64,000 nucleotides of DNA from Paenibacillus agricola (GTDB lineage Bacteria > Bacillota > Bacilli > Paenibacillales > NBRC-103111), in contig NZ_JAAOIW010000006.1 of assembly GCF_011440305.1 (NCBI RefSeq), positions 62,001 through 126,000 on the forward strand, written 5' to 3'. The notes beneath the pieces were generated by a model. The model was given only the letters and a program-made list of their open reading frames with translations, searched no databases and was not told where the DNA came from. Below are positions 27,575 through 36,389 of the stretch, piece after piece (within the stretch, counting starts at the first letter, position 1; each line of letters starts with the position of its first letter). The position numbers and the translations under genes were made by a program.

Positions 27575-30022
27575 ATGAAACATCATTTGGCCAGATTATT
27601 ATCCAGCATTACCATCTTTGCTTTACTAGCTGTTTTTGCTCTGCCAGCAAGTGGTGTAGGGCAGTTGGTGGCAGCCGCGGCAGGTTATAAGGATGTACCT
27701 ATCGAGCATTACGCAAGCAAAGAGATCGCTAAGCTATCGCAAATGGGCATCGTAGAAGGAAACACGGAAGGTTTGTTTCAGCCCGACCAGGAAATTACAC
27801 GTGGCGTTGCCGCTATGTGGCTAAGCAAGGCGATGAAGCTGGATGCACCGTCCGGGCTGAATGGTTTCACGGATGTTCTGGCTTCAAGCCCGTATGTACA
27901 AGCTGTTAACATATTGAAGGAGAAAAACATAGTCCAAGGCGACCAAGGCAAATTTGGCCCGGAGGAGTTCCTGACCCGCGAACAGATGGCAAGCTTGCTT
28001 GCCCGTGCTTTTCAGCTTAAGGATAACCATATGAACATATGGTTCAAGGATGAAAAGGCTATTAGTGACAGCCATATTATCGATGTTGTCCGTCTTAAAC
28101 AGAACTTTATAACCGAGCAATTGGAGTTCATGCCCAAGAACAAGGTGACACGTGCACAGCTCGTCTTATTTTTAAACAGGGCGATGGCGCTTGGAGAGAA
28201 TAAGGAGAATGAGCTTCCTATTCAGGATTTTTTGAAAGCCTCCAACCAATCTGGGTTTCAGCCGTCTCCTGACGGCAAGCAAATGGCTTTTCTAAAAGCT
28301 GTTAATAATCAAATACAGATTTTTGTGGGACCGATTGGTGAAGAAACCTCTACCCGCATCACGACCATAGAGAAACGCGATATTGTAGGCTTTTTCTGGT
28401 TTAATAACGAGCGTTTAATTTATATGACGGATATGTATGGCACCGAGGACTATCATCTTCACTCCGTCCGTGCAGATGGTTTGGAAGAACAGGATCTCAC
28501 ACCCTTTAATGATGTAAGAGCCGAATTTCTCGATTCTATATCCTATTTGCAAGGCCATGAGCAGGATATTATAATTAGCTTAAACAAACGCTCCTCACAG
28601 GTTTTTGACGTATATCGGTTGAATGTAAAGACCGGAGTTATGGAAATGATCGCCCAGAATCCTGGTAATGTTACTAGGTGGATGACGGATTTGTATGGGG
28701 ACGTGAGGATCGCGATGGCCACGGATGGCATTGAGACGAAGATGCTCTACAGAAGAACAGCGAAGGATCCCTTTGAACCGATATTAACGGTCAAATTTGA
28801 GGAATCCTTCATTCCCATCATGTTCTCATTCGATCAAAGCCAGTTGTTTGCCCTATCCAATATAAACAGGGATAAGCTTGCGCTTGTGAAATTCAACCTG
28901 AATACGAGTAATATGGGAGAAACAGTTTATGAGAATGCCCAAGCAGATGTTACGGATATCGTAGTTTCGTATAGGAAAGAGGCTATTCTAGCTGTTAAAT
29001 ATGAGACAGATAAAGTCCACTATGCGTATTTAGACAAGGAATTTGAGCTGCTCAACCAAGAGATTGCTGGCAAGCTAGGCGCACAATCTTATTCTATTAT
29101 TGGAAATCCTTTGCCGGACTCCAAAGTGCTATTAATGACATACAGCGATACATCGCCGGGTACTTATTATTATTATGATCGTTCGAAGTCCACGCTGGAT
29201 AAAATTGCGGATCGCAAGCCTTGGCTTCAAGCTTACCAAATGGCGGAGATGAAGCCGATCTCTTACCGGTCACGTGACGGCTTGACGATTAATGGCTATT
29301 TAACATTGCCCAAATCAGGCAAAGCCAACCTGCCTTTCGTGATCTTGCCGCATGGAGGACCACAAGCACGTGACTCATGGGGGTTTAATAGCGAGGTTCA
29401 GCTATTGGCCAACCGCGGCTACGGTGTACTGCAGATGAATTTCCGCGGCTCTACGGGATATGGCAAGGAATTCTTAAATGCAGGAAACTTGCAATGGGGC
29501 AATGCGATGCAGGATGATATTACTGATGGCGTAAGCTGGGTTACACAGCAAGGCTATGCCGATCCCAAACGAATCGCCATTTATGGGGCTTCTTATGGAG
29601 GATACGCGGCATTGGCCGGAGTCACCTTCACCCCGGATTTATACGCGGCCGGTATTGATTATATGGGTCCCTCCAGCTTACTTAGCCTTCTGGGCACGAT
29701 GCCCTCGTATTGGGAGCCTGACCGCCAAATCATGTATAAGCGTGTAGGAGATCCTCAGTTGGATAAGCAGTCCATGGAGGCGAGGTCGCCGCTCCTGCAT
29801 GTCGACCGAATTAAAGTGCCTGTGATGATCGCCCAAGGCGTGAACGACCCCAGAGTGAAAAAAAGCGAGTCTGACCAGATCGTCTTGGCATTGCGCCAGC
29901 GTGGTATTGATGCACCATATATGATCAAAAATGATGAGGGCCACGGCTTTCAGAATTTTGAAAATCGGGTTGATTTCTATACAGCGCTTCTTAGATTCTT
30001 AGACAACCATTTGGGTAAATAG
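27575..30022 (+). CDS. S9-family prolyl oligopeptidase with N-terminal SLH domains
   Basis: Secreted cell-surface peptidase (815 aa). After a signal peptide (about 1-34, ending in VAAAAG) come three S-layer homology repeats (about 38-205) with motifs such as GNTEGLFQPDQEITRGVAAM and FGPEEFLTREQMASLLA. These bind pyruvylated secondary cell-wall polymer. A seven-bladed beta-propeller follows (about 225-560) and then the alpha/beta-hydrolase domain with Ser673 in GASYGGYAAL, Asp758 in GVNDPRV and His790 in EGHGF, correctly spaced. It probably trims peptides at the cell surface. S9 peptidases are normally cytoplasmic or periplasmic; the SLH fusion is the distinctive feature. Confidence 0.92.
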   Translation: MKHHLARLLSSITIFALLAVFALPASGVGQLVAAAAGYKDVPIEHYASKEIAKLSQMGIVEGNTEGLFQPDQEITRGVAAMWLSKAMKLDAPSGLNGFTDVLASSPYVQAVNILKEKNIVQGDQGKFGPEEFLTREQMASLLARAFQLKDNHMNIWFKDEKAISDSHIIDVVRLKQNFITEQLEFMPKNKVTRAQLVLFLNRAMALGENKENELPIQDFLKASNQSGFQPSPDGKQMAFLKAVNNQIQIFVGPIGEETSTRITTIEKRDIVGFFWFNNERLIYMTDMYGTEDYHLHSVRADGLEEQDLTPFNDVRAEFLDSISYLQGHEQDIIISLNKRSSQVFDVYRLNVKTGVMEMIAQNPGNVTRWMTDLYGDVRIAMATDGIETKMLYRRTAKDPFEPILTVKFEESFIPIMFSFDQSQLFALSNINRDKLALVKFNLNTSNMGETVYENAQADVTDIVVSYRKEAILAVKYETDKVHYAYLDKEFELLNQEIAGKLGAQSYSIIGNPLPDSKVLLMTYSDTSPGTYYYYDRSKSTLDKIADRKPWLQAYQMAEMKPISYRSRDGLTINGYLTLPKSGKANLPFVILPHGGPQARDSWGFNSEVQLLANRGYGVLQMNFRGSTGYGKEFLNAGNLQWGNAMQDDITDGVSWVTQQGYADPKRIAIYGASYGGYAALAGVTFTPDLYAAGIDYMGPSSLLSLLGTMPSYWEPDRQIMYKRVGDPQLDKQSMEARSPLLHVDRIKVPVMIAQGVNDPRVKKSESDQIVLALRQRGIDAPYMIKNDEGHGFQNFENRVDFYTALLRFLDNHLGK

Positions 30023-30098
30023 GATTCGATTAGACCAATAGGAGCTGCACCTTGTGCGGCTCCGCGCCATCAAAACCAAGTAAAGGAGCTTCCCACTT

Positions 30099-30533
30099 AT
30101 GTTAATCGATATTAAACCCAGATTGGACGAAGCGGGCATCCAAGAGTTGCTTGGCTATGCTACCTTCCCAGACCCAGAACGCCTCAAGAAAACGGTGGAC
30201 CAGTATAAAAACAATGGAAGCAAGCTGCAAGGGTACGAGTCGGAGGGAGAGATCATTGGGCTAATTGGGTATAGCCTGATGGACAACGCTACAGGCGACT
30301 TTACCATTAAGCTCGAACATATTGCGGTTGATCCAGAGGAACGTGGCAAAGGCTTCGGAAGAGGAATTATTCTTGAGCTGCTGGAGCTGGAAAAGCCTAA
30401 CGTCCTGCTCGCGGAGACGGATGAGGAGGCTGTTGATTTTTACCGGAGCCTTGGTTTCGCGATAGCAAGCCTTGGCGAGAAGTACCCTGGCGTGGAAAGA
30501 TTCCAATGTACATTTTTCGTGGATGAAGAGTAG
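30099..30533 (+). CDS. GNAT-family N-acetyltransferase
   Basis: Small acetyltransferase (144 aa). The acetyl-CoA-binding motif is IAVDPEERGKGFGRGIILEL (pattern V-x-P-x-x-R-G-x-G-x-G), and the fourth motif is VDFYRSLGF. AAAGGAG precedes ATG 30099. Family members acetylate amines on small molecules or proteins; the substrate is unknown. It is followed by a strong terminator. Confidence 0.88.
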   Translation: MLIDIKPRLDEAGIQELLGYATFPDPERLKKTVDQYKNNGSKLQGYESEGEIIGLIGYSLMDNATGDFTIKLEHIAVDPEERGKGFGRGIILELLELEKPNVLLAETDEEAVDFYRSLGFAIASLGEKYPGVERFQCTFFVDEE

Positions 30534-30574
30534 TTGGCCGTATTAACATCGTTTTTGGCGGTTTGCACTTGTTC

Positions 30575-30634
30575 TAATGGTCCTAATCCGATGGGAAACA
30601 TCGGTTTAGGGCCATTATTTTGAGTTTTTTGAGC
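30575..30634 (+). terminator. Rho-independent terminator
   Basis: A 19-base arm (30575-30593) pairs with 30599-30617 with two mismatches around GGAAA. T-rich sequence follows, TTTTGAGTTTTTT. Confidence 0.85.
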
Positions 30635-30727
30635 TGAAACGATATGTGAAGCTAGTTTCTCAGCTGATGGCTACGCTTTTAGTTAGATTGTAAAGCAAAC
30701 TCCAATATGCTATCATAAATTTGAAAG

Positions 30728-30741
30728 TGATTGATCAATTA
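30728..30741. promoter_or_regulatory. Candidate TetR operator
   Basis: TGATTGATCAATTA is an inverted repeat centred on GATC with one mismatched pair, 30 bases before the TetR start codon, so it may be an autoregulatory site. Confidence 0.4.
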
Positions 30742-30771
30742 CCATTAAATGGCTAAAGGTGGACCAACCTC

Positions 30772-31308
30772 ATGACAAAAAATACAACCATTTCTGTTAA
30801 CCGTCGAATCGATATCATATCTGCCGCGATCGAGGTATTTGCGGAGATTGGTTATTATCGTGCGACAACAGCCAAGGTGGCCGAGCGTGCGCAAATTTCC
30901 CAGCCGTATATTTTTCGGTTTTTCCCCACTAAAGAAGCTCTATTGTTAGAAGCGCTAGAGGTATCATGGACTCGGATTCTGGATGCTTTCCGCAGCGTGA
31001 TTCATACGGTTAGCTCCGACCAGCTTGAGAAAGAATTGATAGAGGCTTATGTGCAAATTATGAAGTCGTACCAAAATGAAACCTTGCTGCAAATGCAGGC
31101 ACAGACGATTAAAGAGGACGCTATTGTAGAAGTGATGCAAAAGGGCTACCGGAATGTCCAGCAACTGGTGGTTGATGCTTTCAAGCAGGCAGGCATAGAA
31201 AAGCCCTATGAGAGAACGATCATTTTTCTCGCTAGAGGCATGTTGTGCAATATCTCCATGGCCTTGCATCTACCAGAGCTAATGTCTAATGAATTGGAGG
31301 AGATTTGA
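30772..31308 (+). CDS. TetR-family transcriptional regulator
   Basis: One-component repressor (178 aa). The N-terminal helix-turn-helix reads GYYRATTAKVAERAQISQPY followed by IFRFFPTKEALL; the rest is the helical ligand and dimer domain. Its last bases carry the ribosome binding site of the following AHSA1 gene, whose ATG starts directly after the TGA, so both are translated together. AAAGGTGG precedes ATG 30772. Confidence 0.9.
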   Translation: MTKNTTISVNRRIDIISAAIEVFAEIGYYRATTAKVAERAQISQPYIFRFFPTKEALLLEALEVSWTRILDAFRSVIHTVSSDQLEKELIEAYVQIMKSYQNETLLQMQAQTIKEDAIVEVMQKGYRNVQQLVVDAFKQAGIEKPYERTIIFLARGMLCNISMALHLPELMSNELEEI

Positions 31309-31785
31309 ATGTTAGCAATGATTCAAAAGATGGAAAGGGGTTATAGGGCTCGCTTCGAAAGAAGGCTGCCGCATGCTGTAGATCAAGTATGGGCTTGGCT
31401 GACGGAGAACGAGAAGCTGGCTCAATGGTTCTCCGAGCTGCGGATCGAAGAGCTTCGTGAAGGTGGAAAGATTAAGTTCGATATGCAGAACGGAACGTTT
31501 GAAGAGATGGAAATTATCGAGCTGAAGCTGCGCTCCATATTGGAATATACTTGGGATAAGGATCTTGTACGATTTGAGCTATACCCGGAAGCAGGAGGCT
31601 GCCGTTTAGTTTTAATAGAAAAAATTCATGCCATGACGGACCACACCCCAAGAGACCTAGCAGGCTGGCATGTATGCTTGGATGTGATTCATGCTTTGAT
31701 GGAGGGGAGGACTGTGGAATCCCGTAAAGACGATTGGGAAAAGTGGTATGTACAATACGTGCAGCTTGTCAGGGAGGTGAATTAG
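31309..31785 (+). CDS. SRPBCC/AHSA1-domain protein
   Basis: Protein of the START-like fold (158 aa) with the AHSA1 pattern RRLPHAVDQVWAWLTENEKL and AQWFSELRIEELREGGKIKF. The fold has a deep hydrophobic pocket for small ligands. GGAGGAG lies inside the end of the TetR gene. TetR-AHSA1 and ArsR-AHSA1 pairs are common in Firmicutes; AHSA1 may bind the compound the regulator senses. Confidence 0.85.
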   Translation: MLAMIQKMERGYRARFERRLPHAVDQVWAWLTENEKLAQWFSELRIEELREGGKIKFDMQNGTFEEMEIIELKLRSILEYTWDKDLVRFELYPEAGGCRLVLIEKIHAMTDHTPRDLAGWHVCLDVIHALMEGRTVESRKDDWEKWYVQYVQLVREVN

Positions 31786-31888
31786 TTTTCCCGAAGTAAA
31801 ATTGCGTTATATAGCTAGTGAAAGGGTAATAGGTATAACCGTCTATTGATAGTGCAATAGGCCAACAACTAAAGGAGAACACTTTCGA

Positions 31889-34800
31889 ATGCAAATAAAA
31901 ACGAAATTGGGTATGGGTATTGGTATTCTGCTCGGCATTGTAAGCTCACTCACGGCAATTATACTCAGCCAGCCAGCCAACAGCCCGTCCACATTCGCAA
32001 TTATTTTATTATTTATAGGTTTAGCAGTAGGAATTGGAACCATAATTCGTGTATTTAAAAGGATGAATGAAGGCACCCAGCAATTGGCAGCGATGACTCG
32101 GCATATAATGAATGAACAAATAGCAGCTCCCCCGCAAGACGTCCATACGAACGATGAGTTTGGTTCGCTCAGCAGCTTGTTTCAACAAACCGCTGTTGAT
32201 GTGCTGCAGAAGTTAAAAGTAGAAAAAGAACTCCGTCTGGAAATGGAAAAACAGGCCTGGATTAAATCGCATATTGCTGATGTAATGCTTAGCCTCCAGG
32301 GGATCCATAAGCAGCAGCAGGCCGCTCAAATGTTTATGAATACAACACTCCCGCTATTACGTGCAAGCTATGGAACGGTATATATAAAGGAAGCAGCCGA
32401 TCGCCTTACCTTTACGGCAGGCTATGCTATTGAGGAAGACCATGAGCAGCTGCGAAGAGAGGTTCAACTGGGTCGGGGTTTAATCGGACAATGCGCGCTG
32501 GATCGGACGACTATTGTACTTAATGAGGTTCCGGTCGATTATATAAAAGTGAATTCCAGCTTGGGCAAGTCGGCGCCTGTTCAATTGATCGTGCATCCCG
32601 TGCTGTACCAAGAGGAGGTAATGGCCGTAATCGAGGTTGCTTCTTTACAAGCCTTAACGGTAACGGAGCGGCAGCTTTTGGATGAATTGTGCTATAGCTT
32701 GGGTATCCTGCTCAACTCGATTATGGATCGTAACAAGGTGGATGAGCTCTACTTTGAGGTTCAAACACAGAAGGAAGAGCTGCAAGCGCAATCTGAAGAA
32801 TTGCAAGCCCAGAACGAAGAGCTGCAAGCCCAGACGGAGGAGCTTCAGGCGCAGACCGAGGAGCTTCAGGCACAAACGGAGGAGCTGCAGGTACAATCAG
32901 AGGAATTGATGAGCCAACAGGCCGCTTTGGAAATTTCAAACGCGGACTTGGAAAGAAAAACCGATGAGCTGCAATTGTCCGAAGAGGAGCTTCAGCTGCA
33001 GCAAGCAGAGCTGGAGGATAGCAATCAGCAGTTGGTTGCCAAAGCGCAGCAGCTGGAGGCGCAGTTTGCGATTACGGAGTTGCAAAAAAGAGAGCTGGAG
33101 CAACAAACCCATGACTTGGAGTTATCCAATCAATATAAATCAGAGTTTCTTGCGAACATGTCGCATGAGCTGCGGACGCCGCTGAACAGCTTGCTTATTC
33201 TTTCCCAGCTGCTGGGCGAAAACCGTAATGGGAGAATGGACGCCAAACAAGTTGAATATGCCCACACCATCCATTCATCGGGAAGCGATTTGCTGCGGCT
33301 TATCAATGAAATTTTGGATCTGTCCAAAGTGGAGTCGGGTAAAATGGACATTACTATAGAGTCTGTAAGGTTAGAAGATATTAAGGATGTCATATGGAAA
33401 AACTTCCAGCCTGTCGCTTTGAAAAAAGATTTTGAGTTTTCTATTGAAATTTCTGAGGAATTGCCAGACAGCATTGAAGTCGATGGGTATCGCCTCCAGC
33501 AAATTTTGCGTAATTTAATATCTAATGCGTTAAAGTTTACCTCAGAGGGCAAGGTGCTGTTTGAGATTGAATGGGCACCTGTTGGCGCTATGGGAGAATT
33601 CCCAGCCTCACCCGAAGAAATGATTGCCTTTAAGGTAACAGATACAGGCATTGGCATCCCCGATCATAAGCAGGATAGCATATTTGATGCCTTCCAGCAG
33701 GTGGATGGCACCACCACTCGCAATTATGGAGGTACGGGGCTGGGATTAACGATCAGCCGCAAATTAGCCCAGTTAATGGGTGGCGACATCGACCTGCAAT
33801 CTACAGAAGGGCAAGGCAGCAGCTTCACCTTATATTTGCCTGTTACTTCTCAGCCTGTGAGGCAGCCTTTAAGGGAGGTAGCTGCTGCGATAGAAGCTGC
33901 CCATACGAATGCAGACTCCTACGTAGAAGGGGTATTAAAGCCCGTGCTTCAGCTATCCGATCCTGTTCTTCTGGCGCCTTCGGAAATCGATGATGACCGA
34001 TACATGATTAGGCCGGAGGATCAAGTGTTACTACTGATTGAGGACGATATCGTGTTTGCCAAGGTTATCTTGGATATGGCCAGGTCTCGCGGATTTAAAA
34101 CGATAGTGGCACTGCAGGGTGACAAGGGAATAGCGCTTGCGAAAACCTATATCCCTGATGCCATTATATTAGATATGCATTTACCTGTTATGGATGGCTG
34201 GTCGGTGTTAAACTACTTGAAAATTCAGTCGGAAACCCGCCATATCCCGATTTTTGTCATGTCCGTATTGGATGAAATACAGGAGGGCCTTAGCAGGGGA
34301 GCTTTTGCCTATGTGAAGAAGCCTATTGATAAAGAAATTATGGAAAAAGCTTTTACAAGAATTGAATCGTTTATTCATGATGGAGTCAAACGGCTGCTGA
34401 TTGTTGAAAAAAATATGCTGATGCGCGAGGATCTGGTGAAATTAATCGGTCATGAGGACGTGCATATTACGGATGTTTCCAATGGCGAAGCAGCGCTTGC
34501 TGAGCTTAGCAACCAGCACTTTAACTGTATCATTATGGGTCTTGAATTAACGGATATCTCCCACTTCGAGCTGTTGGAGCGAATTAAAACGAATGCCCAG
34601 CTGCGTACAATCCCCATTATTATTTACACGGGCAAAGCATTAAGCAAGGAAGAAGAGCTCCTATTAAAAAAATATGCGGACAGCATCATCATCAAAAATG
34701 TGCAATCCAAGAAACGGTTATTCGATGAAGCTTCTTTATTCCTGCATAGGGTTCAAGCCAAGCTTCCTGAGGACAAGCAGCAAATTCTTCTGGAGCTGAA

Positions 34801-35191
34801 CAATCCGCATAGCGCGCTGGAAGGCAAAAAAGTGCTGCTTGTAGACGATGATATGCGTAATATTTTTGCGGTTTCCGGGGTTCTTGAGAAATATCATATC
34901 CGAATTATGTTTGCCCAAAATGGCCAAGAAGCCTTAGAGGTGCTGGAGCAGATGCCGGATATGGACTTAATCCTGATGGATATTATGATGCCAGTAATGG
35001 ATGGGTATGAAGCTATGAGGCGTATACGGCAAATGCCGGTATTCGAGCAGCTGCCGATCATCGCTTTAACGGCCAAGGCCATGCTGGAGGATCGAATCAA
35101 ATGCCTGGATGCCGGAGCAAGTGATTATATTAGCAAACCCATTAACCCCGATCAATTATTTTCACTGTTAAAGGTATGGCTGTATAAATAA
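31889..35191 (+). CDS. Hybrid histidine kinase with GAF domain and three receiver domains
   Basis: Large membrane-attached signalling protein (1100 aa). Two membrane helices (about 7-28 and 33-54) and a HAMP-like linker lead to a GAF domain (about 130-280), then a coiled coil made of seven-residue repeats EELQAQ(S/T/N) at about 293-345. The HisKA domain has His426 in SHELRTPLNSLL and the HATPase domain has DTGIGIP and GGTGLGLTISRKLAQ. Three receiver domains follow: the first with Asp762 (IILDMHLPVMDG), the second with Gly884 where the phosphoacceptor should be (CIIMGLELTD), the third with Asp1031 (LILMDIMMPVMDG). Architecture is like the stress/biofilm phosphorelay hybrids of Paenibacillus. 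A terminator follows; no partner gene is adjacent. Confidence 0.92.
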   Translation: MQIKTKLGMGIGILLGIVSSLTAIILSQPANSPSTFAIILLFIGLAVGIGTIIRVFKRMNEGTQQLAAMTRHIMNEQIAAPPQDVHTNDEFGSLSSLFQQTAVDVLQKLKVEKELRLEMEKQAWIKSHIADVMLSLQGIHKQQQAAQMFMNTTLPLLRASYGTVYIKEAADRLTFTAGYAIEEDHEQLRREVQLGRGLIGQCALDRTTIVLNEVPVDYIKVNSSLGKSAPVQLIVHPVLYQEEVMAVIEVASLQALTVTERQLLDELCYSLGILLNSIMDRNKVDELYFEVQTQKEELQAQSEELQAQNEELQAQTEELQAQTEELQAQTEELQVQSEELMSQQAALEISNADLERKTDELQLSEEELQLQQAELEDSNQQLVAKAQQLEAQFAITELQKRELEQQTHDLELSNQYKSEFLANMSHELRTPLNSLLILSQLLGENRNGRMDAKQVEYAHTIHSSGSDLLRLINEILDLSKVESGKMDITIESVRLEDIKDVIWKNFQPVALKKDFEFSIEISEELPDSIEVDGYRLQQILRNLISNALKFTSEGKVLFEIEWAPVGAMGEFPASPEEMIAFKVTDTGIGIPDHKQDSIFDAFQQVDGTTTRNYGGTGLGLTISRKLAQLMGGDIDLQSTEGQGSSFTLYLPVTSQPVRQPLREVAAAIEAAHTNADSYVEGVLKPVLQLSDPVLLAPSEIDDDRYMIRPEDQVLLLIEDDIVFAKVILDMARSRGFKTIVALQGDKGIALAKTYIPDAIILDMHLPVMDGWSVLNYLKIQSETRHIPIFVMSVLDEIQEGLSRGAFAYVKKPIDKEIMEKAFTRIESFIHDGVKRLLIVEKNMLMREDLVKLIGHEDVHITDVSNGEAALAELSNQHFNCIIMGLELTDISHFELLERIKTNAQLRTIPIIIYTGKALSKEEELLLKKYADSIIIKNVQSKKRLFDEASLFLHRVQAKLPEDKQQILLELNNPHSALEGKKVLLVDDDMRNIFAVSGVLEKYHIRIMFAQNGQEALEVLEQMPDMDLILMDIMMPVMDGYEAMRRIRQMPVFEQLPIIALTAKAMLEDRIKCLDAGASDYISKPINPDQLFSLLKVWLYK
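32766..32911 (+). repeat. In-frame 21-bp tandem repeats (coiled coil of the hybrid kinase)
   Basis: About seven copies of a 21-base unit encode the heptad EELQAQ(S/N/T). The middle three copies are nearly identical at DNA level, so copy number could change by slippage without a frameshift. Confidence 0.85.
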
Positions 35192-35230
35192 CTCTCGCCG
35201 ATAGGGGAGCAAAGAATTCCACATAGAAGA

Positions 35231-35263
35231 GCCTCCAGCTTGAAGACAAGCTGGAGGCTTTTT
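35231..35263 (+). terminator. Rho-independent terminator
   Basis: GCCTCCAGCTTG pairs perfectly with CAAGCTGGAGGC around AAGA, followed by TTTTT. It ends the hybrid kinase and could also stop the converging ger transcript. Confidence 0.92.
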
Positions 35264-35294
35264 GACGGACCAAACGCCGATGATCCTTACTATC

Positions 35295-36389
35295 CTACGG
35301 ATTAATGTAATTGGTTTTCATTGGGTTTTTCAGATTGCCTTCATTTTGAATAATGGTTTGGATGTGAAGATCGAACTCTAAATTAGGATAGTACTCCGAC
35401 CTCCAATGCGCCAGCTCCTCTCTCGGTATTTTACTCCTGTAATACTGCCCAAGCCCGAGGATATCCGCTTCCTTTGCTTGGATTTTCATAAACATTTTCG
35501 TGAACTGCTTAGTGAGCATAAGCTCCAGCTCTTTTTTGATTTGCTCATTGGGGGTATTGTCCGTGACTTCGAGCAAGGATACTTTTAACTGGATAGTGCA
35601 TTTCATATAGGGCTCCTTATCCTTGAGCTTACTTTCCAGCTTCATCGTGTTGCTGAGCACCAAGACACTGGCATGGTCCATCACTTCAATTTTTCCTTGT
35701 GCGCTCTGGCCATTAAAGGCATTGAACAGAAGTGTATCCTCGGTGCTGATCTGGTCGACCATTTTCCCGTTTTTAATAATGGCTGAGCCTACATTGTCCA
35801 CGAGTGTACTTTTGTCGGATTTAATCATGGGGACGGCCACATCCCGAGTGAAGGAATGGATACTGCGATACACCTGCCAAACCCGTGTTAACGCGATTTG
35901 TGGATTCCAGCCGGCATTTTTTTCGAAAAAGTCATATAGATTATTGCCGTCAGTCTGCTTGGTTTGTTTAATTTGGGAGAAAAAAAAGTCAAGATCTTCA
36001 TCACAGATCACAACAAGTGCTTTGGGGGAAACCTCACGCGACCTGATAAAGCCGGATATGGTATCATTAAGCCCTTGTCTGGCATAGACCTTGTCCATAA
36101 TAATGACCTTCAAATGCAATAAATCGACACGGCTCTCTAAATTTTCGCTAATTTTATCTACTGCTTGGGTGATGGTTACCCCCGTTTTCGCCACGATTTT
36201 TACTTTTGATGTATCCTGTCCAGGCTCTGGAATCTGCAAAGTCACTTTAAATAGGCTCCCCTGCTTGGAAACTCCCATAACCACGGGCAATACGCGATGA
36301 TTGATATCCTTGTTATCCCAACAGCCGCTTAATATTAAGAGCAGACAGATTGCTACAAGCGCCTGAACCGTGAGCTTACTTATCCGCAT
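35295..36389 (-). CDS. Spore germination protein, Ger(x)C family lipoprotein
   Basis: C subunit of a germinant receptor (364 aa), a lipoprotein of the spore inner membrane. The signal peptide ends in LILSGCWD, the lipobox plus the CWD hallmark of GerAC proteins. Further family features are RVLPVVMGVSKQG, TITQAVDKISENLESRVDLL and FIRSREVSPKALVVI. I start at ATG 36389 with GAGGAAGG before it, not at the longer frame. It overlaps the end of the B-subunit gene. With A and B it triggers spore germination in response to nutrients; sigma-G control is expected from family knowledge. Confidence 0.92.
   Translation of the reverse strand: MRISKLTVQALVAICLLLILSGCWDNKDINHRVLPVVMGVSKQGSLFKVTLQIPEPGQDTSKVKIVAKTGVTITQAVDKISENLESRVDLLHLKVIIMDKVYARQGLNDTISGFIRSREVSPKALVVICDEDLDFFFSQIKQTKQTDGNNLYDFFEKNAGWNPQIALTRVWQVYRSIHSFTRDVAVPMIKSDKSTLVDNVGSAIIKNGKMVDQISTEDTLLFNAFNGQSAQGKIEVMDHASVLVLSNTMKLESKLKDKEPYMKCTIQLKVSLLEVTDNTPNEQIKKELELMLTKQFTKMFMKIQAKEADILGLGQYYRSKIPREELAHWRSEYYPNLEFDLHIQTIIQNEGNLKNPMKTNYINP

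Noticed and set aside
32766-32911. Non-coding DNA satellite
   Set aside because: The 21-bp periodicity is fully explained by in-frame coiled-coil heptads of the hybrid kinase.
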